A stretch of DNA of 64,000 nt from DASRQK01 sp964436635 (GTDB taxonomy: Bacteria > Bacteroidota > Bacteroidia > Sphingobacteriales > Sphingobacteriaceae), in assembly GCA_964436635.1 (NCBI GenBank), contig CAYTDM010000001.1, positions 62,001 to 126,000 of the forward strand, written 5' to 3'. The notes beneath the pieces are model-generated. The model worked only from the letters and a program-made list of their open reading frames with translations, searched no databases and was not told where the DNA came from. The translations under genes were made by a program, and so were the position numbers. Shown piece after piece: positions 53,365 through 60,850 of the stretch (its first letter is position 1; each line of letters opens with the position of its first letter).

Positions 53365-53448
53365 GTTTAATAATTCGTAAATAGATGGTTTCGCCTTCCA
53401 ATTTCACTTGGAAGTCAAATGTTCTAACGAATTGTTAAACGTTTTTTT
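53365..53448 (+). terminator. Large nested hairpin with T-tract after rnr
   Basis: Outer arms 53365-53378 and 53427-53440 (GTTTAATAATTCGT; 13 of 14 bases pair), an inner 7-bp hairpin (CTTCCAA/TTGGAAG, 53395-53401 and 53408-53414), then GTTTTTTTA at 53441-53449. It is a plausible rho-independent terminator for rnr, or a small structured RNA or attenuator ahead of lrp. Confidence 0.6.
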
Positions 53449-53504
53449 ATGCAATTAAATTTGCGCAGCGCATTATGTATAAAATTCATAATTAAGGCAT
53501 GATA

Positions 53505-53536
53505 TTTGTATATTATTCGAAATGTTCTTATCTTTG
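53505..53536 (+). promoter_or_regulatory. Bacteroidota-type promoter for the Lrp gene
   Basis: TTTG at 53505-53508, 20-bp spacer and TATCTTTG at 53529-53536: a full consensus match. The ATG at 53544 comes 7 nt after the box, so the leader is about 3 nt. Confidence 0.7.
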
Positions 53537-53543
53537 CAGAACT

Positions 53544-54023
53544 ATGAACGATAATTATTTTGATTTAGATAAGGTTGATATTCAGATTTTAAGACTGATG
53601 CAAGAAAATGGCCGGATTAATAATGCCGATATCGCAAGAGAACTGGGCATGGCACCATCCGGGATTTTGGAACGAGTTAAAAAATTAGAACAGAGAAATG
53701 TCATTCTAAAATACAATGCGAAAATAAATCCTGTGGCTGTTGGGCAGAAATTGTTAGCTTTTATCTTTATTAAAGCTAATGACGGTTTGGGGTCTCCCCA
53801 CACTGCACAAGCCTTGGCTGCCATTCCTGAAGTGCAAGAAGTGCATGATATTGCTGGAGACGATGGGTATTTAGTGAAAGTTCGCACACAAGATTCTGCT
53901 TCATTAGTGGAATTAATTCGGAATTCATTTGGACAAATTCCAACCATTGTATCGACGAGAACTACGATCGTATTGGATACAGCAAAAGAAGAACAACAAG
54001 TAGTCATTCAAGAAACAATATAA
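53544..54023 (+). CDS. Lrp/AsnC family transcriptional regulator
   Basis: 159 aa. N-terminal helix-turn-helix (residues 7-52: LDKVDIQILRLMQENGRINNADIARELGMAPSGILERVKKLEQ, given here as its parts DIQILRLM, NADIARELG and SGILERVKKLE) and a C-terminal ligand-binding RAM domain (about 68-145: FIFIKAN, VQEVHDIAGDDGYLVKV). ATG 53544 is chosen because it lies just after a strong promoter; the frame starts 15 codons further up. It is 10 bp upstream of an EamA exporter, a pairing typical of amino-acid exporters controlled by Lrp-type proteins. Confidence 0.9.
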   Translation: MNDNYFDLDKVDIQILRLMQENGRINNADIARELGMAPSGILERVKKLEQRNVILKYNAKINPVAVGQKLLAFIFIKANDGLGSPHTAQALAAIPEVQEVHDIAGDDGYLVKVRTQDSASLVELIRNSFGQIPTIVSTRTTIVLDTAKEEQQVVIQETI

Positions 54024-54033
54024 TATTTAAAAA

Positions 54034-55101
54034 ATGTTCATTCCAACTACAAAACGGGCATTTACGACTTGGGTAATTTTGGCTTATGCGATGGTGTACA
54101 TCGTATGGGGATCCACCTATTTTTTCATTCATAAAGCACTTTCAGGTTTTGAGCCTTTTATGTTAGGAGCGATACGCTTTCTAATTGCTGGAGCCCTTAT
54201 GTTGGCTTGGGCAAATTATAAAGGCTATAAGATCTTTGATTGGTCAGCGATCAAAGGCGCCAGTGTAACGGGCTTATTGTTGCTATTCGTCGACACAGGA
54301 ATTATTATTTGGGTGGAACAATTTTTAGCGAGTGGGTTAGTCGCGATTATGGCTGCATCGGCAGCGATTTGGTTTGTAATCTTGGATAAGCCAAAATGGG
54401 GCGAAAATTTTAGAAGCATTCCCATTATTACTGGCTTGTTTTTAGGGTTTACTGGGGTTGTGATGTTGTTTGGAGATCAAGTTGCTAATGCGGCAGATGC
54501 TGCACAACAGAGTCAGAATCTTTGGGGCATGATTTTATTAATCCTTGGTGCCATTGCATGGACAGCAGGATCTTTATATTCAAAATATTTTAGTTCATCC
54601 GAAAAGCAGGCGAACACGAACACCATGGTCGGCACTGCATGGCAAATCATGATCGCAGGTGTTGCTTTTGCAGTGACTACCCTTTTCAATGGTGAGGCGG
54701 CAAGGTTTGAATTTTCAGCGGTACCCAGTGAAGCCTGGTGGTCGATCCTTTACTTAATTTTTTTCGGCTCCATCATTGCGTATAGTTCTTACATTTGGTT
54801 ATTAAAAGTGCGTCCAGCGACAGAAGTGAGTACCTATGCGTATGTAAACCCGATTGTCGCTGTATTTTTAAGCTACTTTTTGACAGAGGAAACCATCACT
54901 TCGGTGCAAATCACCGGCTTAATCATCATTCTATTATCCGTTTTCCTTATGAATTGGGATGCGTATATGAAACCCAAAGGCAAACATGTAAAAGCGTCTA
55001 AACGCACTCTTTTAAGTGAGAAAGCTGTTCGTGATTTGCCAAAAAGCAGCATCAATCCTGCGCATGTTTTAGGAGAAGATACTTTAAAAGTAAACAACTA
55101 A
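54034..55101 (+). CDS. EamA family drug/metabolite exporter
   Basis: 355 aa with ten hydrophobic helices in two EamA repeats (VYIVWGSTYFFIHKALSG begins the first; GSIIAYSSYIWLLKVRPATEVSTYAYVNPI ends the second, in parts). It has a 40-residue C-terminal basic tail (KPKGKHVKASKRTLLSEK). Cotranscribed with the Lrp gene at 10-bp spacing, so export of an amino acid or related metabolite is the likeliest role. Its last codons are the first copy of a 16-bp tandem repeat. Confidence 0.87.
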   Translation: MFIPTTKRAFTTWVILAYAMVYIVWGSTYFFIHKALSGFEPFMLGAIRFLIAGALMLAWANYKGYKIFDWSAIKGASVTGLLLLFVDTGIIIWVEQFLASGLVAIMAASAAIWFVILDKPKWGENFRSIPIITGLFLGFTGVVMLFGDQVANAADAAQQSQNLWGMILLILGAIAWTAGSLYSKYFSSSEKQANTNTMVGTAWQIMIAGVAFAVTTLFNGEAARFEFSAVPSEAWWSILYLIFFGSIIAYSSYIWLLKVRPATEVSTYAYVNPIVAVFLSYFLTEETITSVQITGLIIILLSVFLMNWDAYMKPKGKHVKASKRTLLSEKAVRDLPKSSINPAHVLGEDTLKVNN

Positions 55102-55134
55102 CAAAGTAAACAACTAAAAAAGTATATAACTTTC
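55087..55134. repeat. 16-bp tandem repeat at the 3' end of the exporter gene
   Basis: Units AAAGTAAACAACTAAC (55087-55102), AAAGTAAACAACTAAA (55103-55118) and a degenerate third (55119-55134). The first copy is the exporter's last codons and stop. A further degenerate copy may lie at 55149-55164 inside the hairpin below. Confidence 0.75.
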
Positions 55135-55151
55135 AGAGCCGACTTTCAAAA

Positions 55152-55173
55152 GTGGCCAACTAAAATTGGCCAC
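55152..55173. terminator. Hairpin between the exporter and dnaX
   Basis: Perfect 8-bp stem GTGGCCAA/TTGGCCAC (55152-55159 and 55166-55173) with a 6-nt loop CTAAAA. No strong T-tract follows on either strand; the sequence past 55188 is unknown (gap). Confidence 0.5.
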
Positions 55174-55188
55174 CATATTTCAGTCTTT

Positions 55189-55288
55189 NNNNNNNNNNNN
55201 NNNNNNNNNNNNNNNNNNNNNNNNNNNNNNNNNNNNNNNNNNNNNNNNNNNNNNNNNNNNNNNNNNNNNNNNNNNNNNNNNNNNNNNN
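55189..55288. other. Assembly gap (100 N)
   Basis: Exactly 100 N, a usual placeholder for a gap of unknown length. It removes the C-terminus of dnaX. Confidence 0.98.
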
Positions 55289-56550
55289 TCTGGTTGAACC
55301 GACGTCCCCTTATTATCTACTGGATTTTCAATGGTTTTTTTCTCTGTTTGCTGCGCAATTTTAGGCGCCTCTACAGGTTTTTGCGAAGCTTGAACTATGG
55401 GCTCAGACTTTTTTTTTTCTTCCATCACAGGTAGTTGCGAAGGATCTAAGCGCAAGGCCGATTGAATATGGCACATTTTTATCAAAGCCAATTCCACTTG
55501 CAATCTTGGATTTTTACTATTCTTATACGCTATTTCTGTTTGGTTCGCAATGTTCAAAGCAGATAATAATAGCGAAGTATTGACTTGCGAGGATTGCGTT
55601 AAAAATTGGTTCTTAATACGTTCGCTCGATTCTAATAATTGAATGGTTTTCGGATCTTTGGCCACCAAAAGATTCCGGAAATGACTCGCTAATCCCCCAA
55701 TAAAATGATTGCCATCAAATCCATGGGTTAAAATTTCATCAAACATCAATAGTACCCGCGCTGCATCACTTGCCTGAATGGCTTCCACCACTTTAAAATA
55801 ATATTCGGAATCAAGAATGTTTAAATTATTGATAACGGACTGATAGGTAATGGATTTATTCGAAAAACTAGCGATTTGATCGAACATCGATAAAGCATCC
55901 CTCAACCCACCATCCGCCTTTTGAGCGATGATATGGAGGCCATCGTATTCATATTCAATACCTTCTTGCTGCGCAATGCTGGACAAATGGTTCGCCATGT
56001 CTTCCACTTTGATCCTATTGAAGTCAAAGATTTGACACCTGGATAGAATGGTTGGCAATATTTTGTGTTTCTCGGTAGTCGCTAAGATGAAAATAGCATA
56101 GCTTGGCGGTTCCTCTAAGGTTTTCAAAAACGCATTGAATGCCGCTTGAGAAAGCATGTGTACCTCGTCAATGATATACACTTTATGACTGCCTTGCTGA
56201 GGTGGAATCCGAACTTGATCGATTAAGTTCCGAATATCGTCTACTGAGTTATTAGAAGCTGCATCTAATTCATGCACACTAAAAGATGTGCCAGCAGAAA
56301 AGGACTTACAATTATCACATTGACCGCAAGCCTCTTGTGTTTCAGTGCGTGCAGAACAATTGATGGTTTTAGCCAGAATCCTTGCACAGGTGGTCTTCCC
56401 CACTCCTCTCGGACCACAGAATAAAAAGGCTTGTGCCAATTGCTGATTGCGAATGGCATTCTTAAGCGTACTTGTGATATGTTGTTGACCTACAACGGAA
56501 TCAAAGGTTACAGGTCTATATTTTCTTGCAGATACAATAAAACGATCCAT
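55289..56550 (-). CDS. dnaX: DNA polymerase III subunit gamma/tau (C-terminus lost in gap)
   Basis: Clamp-loader ATPase. 420 codons are visible from ATG 56550: Walker A GPRGVGKTT (about residues 46-54), four zinc Cys at 65, 75, 78 and 81 (NC then CGQCDNC), Walker B IIDEVHML and sensor 1 LATTEKHKILPTILSRC. Domain III helices follow, then a charged linker. The gene runs into the gap, so the tau-specific tail is missing. A TGA at 55182-55180 on the far side of the gap fits this frame only if the gap is truly 100 bases; that is chance-level evidence. Convergent with the exporter gene. Confidence 0.93.
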
Positions 56551-56587
56551 TGCCAGCTAAGATAGAAAAAAAACTATTTAGATTTAG

Positions 56588-56595
56588 TATATTTG
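56588..56595 (+). promoter_or_regulatory. -7 box for the globin gene
   Basis: TATATTTG at 56588-56595; ATG 27 nt further on. No clear -33 element is seen. Confidence 0.35.
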
Positions 56596-56622
56596 AGTGA
56601 TTTTCATTTTAAATAATAGCGT

Positions 56623-57045
56623 ATGAATAGGCAAGAAAATGTGGGTGGCCTCCTGGGGAAAACGGATATTTTATCTTTGGACGATGTGAAAACTTTGGTG
56701 AATGAATTTTACTTAAAAGTGCAGAAGGATGATTTAATAGGTCCTATTTTCGAGCGAGTGATCCAAGGGAATTGGGAGCCCCATCTAAATAAAATGTATA
56801 CGTTTTGGCAGACTTTGTTGCTAAATGAACGGACGTATGAGGGTGCGCCATTTCTACCTCATATGAATTTACCGATTGAAGGGCCACATTTTGACCGGTG
56901 GATGGCTCTGTTTAATGAAACGGTAGATGAGTATTTTGTGGGCGAAAAGGCGGATGAAGCTAAATGGAGGGCCGATAAAATGGCAGCCTTATTTACTCAA
57001 AAACTGGAAATTTACAGAAGGACACAGCAGAAGCCATTAATCTAA
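56623..57045 (+). CDS. Group III truncated haemoglobin
   Basis: 140 aa, single globin domain. The N-terminal helix DDVKTLVNEFYLKVQKDDLIGPIFERVI and the F-helix stretch PHMNLPIEGPHFDRW (proximal His of the group III type) are visible. Such globins bind O2 or NO and help against nitrosative or oxygen stress or deliver O2 to low-affinity users. It lies convergent with the cbb3 assembly operon (35 bp separate it from the last gene), which fits a microaerobic role. Confidence 0.88.
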   Translation: MNRQENVGGLLGKTDILSLDDVKTLVNEFYLKVQKDDLIGPIFERVIQGNWEPHLNKMYTFWQTLLLNERTYEGAPFLPHMNLPIEGPHFDRWMALFNETVDEYFVGEKADEAKWRADKMAALFTQKLEIYRRTQQKPLI

Positions 57046-57055
57046 GCATTTTTTT

Positions 57056-57107
57056 ATTTGGGGCAAATCAAGACACTTTTTATTAGGAGCAAATCATGGC
57101 ACCTTCT
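57056..57107. repeat. 26-bp tandem duplication between convergent genes
   Basis: Units at 57056-57081 and 57082-57107 agree at 20 of 26 positions, sharing the core GCAAATCA. The second unit includes the stop codon and last codons of the TauE/SafE-like gene. Confidence 0.7.
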
Positions 57108-57775
57108 GGAAAGAGCACGGGGCTTAAATATGGGATGTCTAAATTTGCGCCGCGCAATAAAAACCAAATACCCATAAGGATAAGCATCATGGGTAACCAT
57201 TTATTAAAATTAAATTTCAATTTAGATTTTAAAAAGTTCCCCAATAAGGACACAAAGGTCATCATAGGAAAGGTGCCCAATCCAAAGAACACCATAAACA
57301 GCGCTGCATTTTCTATAGAATTTGCGTTTAGCGCAGAAGCCAAAGCCATATAAACCATTCCACACGGTAAAAGGCCGTTAATCACTCCAGCCATTAAACT
57401 GCCTCCAGGACGATATAGCCAATACCCCATTTTTCGGATAACAGGGCCCATTAGAGTAGTTTGAAGACGCACCATACGAGGAAATCCAGATTTAAATAGG
57501 TTAAAGAGACCTATGCTGATAAGAAGTCCGCCACTAAACAGGGAGATGCCTTGTTGCCAACCTTTTACGGCGATTGAATTTCCAATAATCCCTAAGATCA
57601 ATCCTAAAAATCCGTACATTGCTATTCTGCCTATTTGGTATAGTACTTTATTTATTAGAATTGCTTTCCTGGAATTTTGATGGTTTGGAAGGGCAAGCAC
57701 AAGTGGGCCGCACATCGCTACACAATGCAAACTACCAAATAAACCCATAAAAAAGGCCAAGTATAAGTAACTCAT
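57083..57775 (-). CDS. TauE/SafE (DsbD_2-like) membrane protein of the cbb3 operon
   Basis: 230 aa with six or seven hydrophobic helices: YLYLAFFMGLFGSLHCVAMCGPLVLAL begins the first (with a C-x3-C-like pair MCG), and a second half repeats the pattern with GVINGLLPCGMVYMAL. This HCVAMCGP/GLLPCGMV signature belongs to a membrane group often annotated as sulfite exporter TauE/SafE, found at the end of cbb3 clusters in many Bacteroidota. A metal or thiol-related role is likely but not shown. It follows ccoH by 6 bp. Confidence 0.8.
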   Translation of the reverse strand: MSYLYLAFFMGLFGSLHCVAMCGPLVLALPNHQNSRKAILINKVLYQIGRIAMYGFLGLILGIIGNSIAVKGWQQGISLFSGGLLISIGLFNLFKSGFPRMVRLQTTLMGPVIRKMGYWLYRPGGSLMAGVINGLLPCGMVYMALASALNANSIENAALFMVFFGLGTFPMMTFVSLLGNFLKSKLKFNFNKWLPMMLILMGIWFLLRGANLDIPYLSPVLFPEGAMICS

Positions 57776-57781
57776 AATTGC

Positions 57782-58207
57782 CTAATTTATAAATAAGGAC
57801 TGATCAAATTGATACAGGACGCCAGCGGATTCCCAAGTTAATTCTGCATTCCACATTCCCTGACTTAAGGAAGGTAAGGCAATGCGAACGACCTGAGAGG
57901 GCGTAGAAATTTCATGCGACCAGTCTTCTCGATCGTTTGAAGGTTTTCTGAGCAAAATTTTTCCGCGGTTGTTGGCGGTTTTAAATTCGATTAATAACGT
58001 GTTTTGGTGGATGCTGATTTTGGGGGCTGCGTCGTCCCGAATTAAATTACTTTTGCGCTGGTAAATTTCATCGTAAGCGATTCCTTTTTCATAATAATCT
58101 TGATCTATTAAGGAGTCTCCATCGTTGGAAACCATGTAGATTCCCGCTGCTACGATGCCGACAATAAAAATACCTAAGCTTAAAAAAATTTTAGTTCCCC
58201 AGTTCAT
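57782..58207 (-). CDS. ccoH: FixH/CcoH family cbb3 oxidase assembly protein
   Basis: 141 aa. One N-terminal membrane helix (NWGTKIFLSLGIFIVGIVAAGIYMV) and a periplasmic Ig-like domain with the FixH stretch DQDYYEKGIAYDEIYQRKSN. FixH/CcoH is needed for a stable cbb3 complex. It lies 11 bp after ccoG and 6 bp before the TauE/SafE-like gene. Confidence 0.9.
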   Translation of the reverse strand: MNWGTKIFLSLGIFIVGIVAAGIYMVSNDGDSLIDQDYYEKGIAYDEIYQRKSNLIRDDAAPKISIHQNTLLIEFKTANNRGKILLRKPSNDREDWSHEISTPSQVVRIALPSLSQGMWNAELTWESAGVLYQFDQSLFIN

Positions 58208-58218
58208 GATGTTTTAAA

Positions 58219-59630
58219 TTATTGCCAAATCTGGCCATTTTCAGGTGGAGCTATAAACGTGGTGGATAGGGTTTCCATGACCTTACCATTTCCAATTATA
58301 TCAATTTTCACATCCGTTTTATACTCTTTTATTCCTTCTTGTTTTCGCAAAAGGAATAGGCTCATCTGAATGCTTTCACCTGATTTTACACTGCTGACTA
58401 CATTTACGTGTTGTATAGATATGGTTGAATCTCTTGGCACCAACTCGAAATGGATAGTTTCAGCAGATTTATTCAATAGTTCAAAGCTAAACAAATTAGA
58501 TACGGTTCCATCTTCTCTTAGCTGGTAAGTGCTTCCTTTTGCTCGTAAAAGGGTGCCATCCAGTTGGACGCGATTAAAAATTAGCATGCCGAAAACCCCA
58601 ATTAAGATGGTTAAGACGATGGTATACGCTATGGCTCGTTTGTTTAATTTTTTCGATTTTTCTATTTTATGCTCTTTTTTCTGCTCTAATTCTTCTGATG
58701 AATAATAACCGATGAGTTTTTTCGGTCTATTTAATTTTTCCATCACCCCATCACACACATCAATACACGCGGTGCAATTTACACATTCTAATTGGGTGCC
58801 TTTCCGGATGTCGATTCCTGTAGGACAAACATGTACACAAAGTCCACAATCAACACAATCCCCAACCGATTGTTCTGGTAGGTCTTTCCGTTTATGACCT
58901 CTTGGTTCTCCGCGTTGATAATCGTAGGCGATGGTAATGGTTTGTTCATCCATTAACACCCCCTGTAAACGTCCGTATGGGCAGATTGCGATGCAAACGA
59001 TTTCGCGTACGTATGCAAACACAAAATAAAATACGAGTGTAAATAAAACAATGGAAATTAAGCCCCCTATATGTTGATTAACCGGGTCCGTTATGATTTC
59101 CCAGAGCGCATCTACCCCAATAATGTATGAAAGAAAAATGTTAGAAATAAAGAATGATATCAATNNNNNNNNNNTAGACTATGTTTAATGGCTTTTCTTA
59201 TTTTTAATTCGGTACTATGAACCGATTGATCATTGTTTTTTTGTTGAATCCAATCACCTTCAAGCCAGTATTCAATTCTTCGGAAGATTAATTCCATGAA
59301 AATGGTTTGGGGACAAGTCCAACCGCACCATAAACGACCATATACCACCGTGAATAAAACCACACAAACCATCATGATTAACATCCCAAACACAAAAATA
59401 TGCAAATCTTGAGGCCAAAACACGTTCCCAAAAATTACAAATTTGCGATCGATGATGTTAAATAATAGGAAAGGTTCGCCGTTTATTTTTATAAATGGCG
59501 CAACAAATAAAAACGTTAACAACGTATACCCTACCCACTGTCTGTATTTAAACAATTCACCAGCAGGTTTTTTCGCATAAATCCACTTCCGTTTCGATGT
59601 AATATTGGTTTTATTGTTTGTTGCGCTCAT
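58219..59630 (-). CDS. ccoG: cbb3 oxidase accessory ferredoxin-type protein CcoG (FixG/RdxA), interrupted by a gap
   Basis: Multi-helix membrane ferredoxin, about 467-470 aa. Visible: CGWTCPQ, CIAICPYGR, the two 4Fe-4S motifs DCVDCGLCVHVCPTG and CVNCTACIDVCD, and a C-terminal FixG-type Ig domain. Start ATG 59630 (MSATNN); upstream codons run through a hairpin and are unlikely. The 10 N at 59165-59174 split the gene. With 10 bases the frame fails: the 152 codons before and 315 after fit only if the true gap is 2 mod 3, probably 8 or 11 bases. It is not a pseudogene but an assembly artefact. CcoG reduces or delivers copper for the oxidase. Confidence 0.93.
59165..59174. other. Assembly gap (10 N) inside ccoG
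   Basis: Ten N, but the true length must be 2 mod 3 for the frame to hold (see ccoG). Confidence 0.98.
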
Positions 59631-59657
59631 GTTACCTGTACCTCTCTTGTGCTTAGT

Positions 59658-59706
59658 AATTAGGTTAAGATGAGCGTGCATACAGCATGCTCATCTTGGC
59701 CTAATT
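59658..59706 (-). promoter_or_regulatory. Large hairpin between ccoP and ccoG
   Basis: Outer stem AATTAGG/CCTAATT (59658-59664 and 59700-59706), a 2x2 internal loop, then a 13-bp stem (59667-59679 against 59685-59697; one G-T type wobble) with loop ATACA. No T-tract follows on the minus strand, so it is not a standard terminator. It may protect the ccoNOP transcript end and set lower ccoG expression. Confidence 0.7.
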
Positions 59707-59710
59707 TTGC

Positions 59711-60619
59711 TTATTTGCTTCCACCTTCTTCGGTGGTTCCATCTTCTTCAGTGCTTCCACCCTCTTCGGTGGTTCCACCCTCTTCATTTCCTTCGGTGGT
59801 TTCAGTTCTGTATTCAACCTTCACCCCTTGTGGCTCTTTTTGATTAGAAGGATTCGTGCCTCTTAAGGTTAAGATATAATTACTCACCTCTGCTATTTGC
59901 ATAGGTGTCAAACTTTGTTCCCAAGGCACCATGCCTTTGTCCAATACTCCATATTTTACGACTTTGAAGACGTCTTCTATCTCTCCACCATGGATCCAAA
60001 ATTCGTCTACCAAATTTGGCCCAATTCCACCTTCTCCATTGGCACCGTGACAAACCGCACAATTTAAGGAAAAAATGGCTGATCCTGCTTGAATTACATT
60101 CGCTGAGGCGTCAACTTGAACCGTGTTTTCATCCACATTATTTGCGGACTGGGCTAAATACTCTTGACGAGCTGCTTCAGCACGAGCCATTTCTCGCTCG
60201 TACTCTTGGTCTTGATTTAAACCCCAACCAAATACGTGGTAGACTAATAAGTAGATCACTGCAAATACGATGGACGCATAAAACATCCCATTGAACCACA
60301 TCGGAATCGGGTTGTCTAATTCTTTAATGCCATCGAAATCGTGGTCGATCATTATATCTTTCTCTTCAGATAGCGGTCGTAAACCTAATAATCTTTGACT
60401 CCAAGATGTTTGAGTAGCTTTTTTCAGCTCTTTTTTCTTGGCTTTGTCTTCGACTTCTTGATGCAATATTTCAGGCATGGTCACACGAATCATCGCCTTT
60501 AATGCCTTCAATGTTATAATTACTGCAGCTAAAATGACGATCATAGCCACGATAATGACGATCAAGAGTACGTCATTATATAGGTTGGTTAATAGTGTGT
60601 TCATCATGGTCCACATCAT
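59711..60619 (-). CDS. ccoP: cbb3 cytochrome c oxidase subunit III (CcoP, single haem)
   Basis: 302 aa. Two membrane helices (about 15-45 and 105-130, the second in the FixP_N motif NPIPMWFNGMFYASIVFAVIY), then one cytochrome c domain with CAVCHG and the axial Met in GMVPWEQSLT. Proteobacterial CcoP has two haems; here one is seen, as I recall for other Bacteroidota. The C-terminus is an unusual acidic repeat, about three units of six residues (GGTTEE, GGSTEE, DGTTEE) and GGSK. The start codon follows directly after the ccoQ stop (TAA-ATG); ATG at 60619 or the internal Met pair 4 codons on may be used. Confidence 0.93.
   Translation of the reverse strand: MMWTMMNTLLTNLYNDVLLIVIIVAMIVILAAVIITLKALKAMIRVTMPEILHQEVEDKAKKKELKKATQTSWSQRLLGLRPLSEEKDIMIDHDFDGIKELDNPIPMWFNGMFYASIVFAVIYLLVYHVFGWGLNQDQEYEREMARAEAARQEYLAQSANNVDENTVQVDASANVIQAGSAIFSLNCAVCHGANGEGGIGPNLVDEFWIHGGEIEDVFKVVKYGVLDKGMVPWEQSLTPMQIAEVSNYILTLRGTNPSNQKEPQGVKVEYRTETTEGNEEGGTTEEGGSTEEDGTTEEGGSK
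59721..59785. repeat. 18-bp tandem repeat at the 3' end of ccoP
   Basis: Units at 59721-59738, 59739-59756 and 59757-59774 plus 11 bases of a fourth, core CCACCTTCTTCGGTGGTT. In frame, each unit encodes one six-residue Gly/Thr/Glu repeat. Confidence 0.8.
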
Positions 60620-60820
60620 TTAGTTATCGGAATCTATTTTGCTAATCTTCAACTCTTCTTCTTCCGCATCATTTAATGGAATATTCTCCATATAATGCAC
60701 ATAATCTTTTCTCATCCTAAACAGCATGATGCCCACTACAATGAAAAATATTAGGAATATCCAGAGGGAGGCGATTAAATACCACTCATTTCCGTCTAGA
60801 TTTGTAATTTGCTTAAACAT
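60620..60820 (-). CDS. ccoQ: CcoQ-like small cbb3 oxidase subunit
   Basis: 66 aa, one membrane helix (about residues 11-33: LIASLWIFLIFFIVVGIML), followed by a basic RMRKD and an acidic C-terminus. Between ccoNO (30 bp upstream) and ccoP (0 bp), it occupies the place of CcoQ, which stabilises the core of the complex. Sequence identity to classical CcoQ is weak, as normal in Bacteroidota. Confidence 0.8.
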   Translation of the reverse strand: MFKQITNLDGNEWYLIASLWIFLIFFIVVGIMLFRMRKDYVHYMENIPLNDAEEEELKISKIDSDN

Positions 60821-60850
60821 GACCTATTTCGTTGAATTTGTGAAACAATA

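Noticed and set aside
55180..55188. TGA at 55182-55180 as the true dnaX stop
   Set aside because: It lies past a 100-N placeholder of unknown length, so its frame cannot be known.
59631..59681. N-terminal extension of ccoG (MHAHLNLITK...)
   Set aside because: It translates the large hairpin. The start MSATNN at 59630 fits other CcoG proteins.
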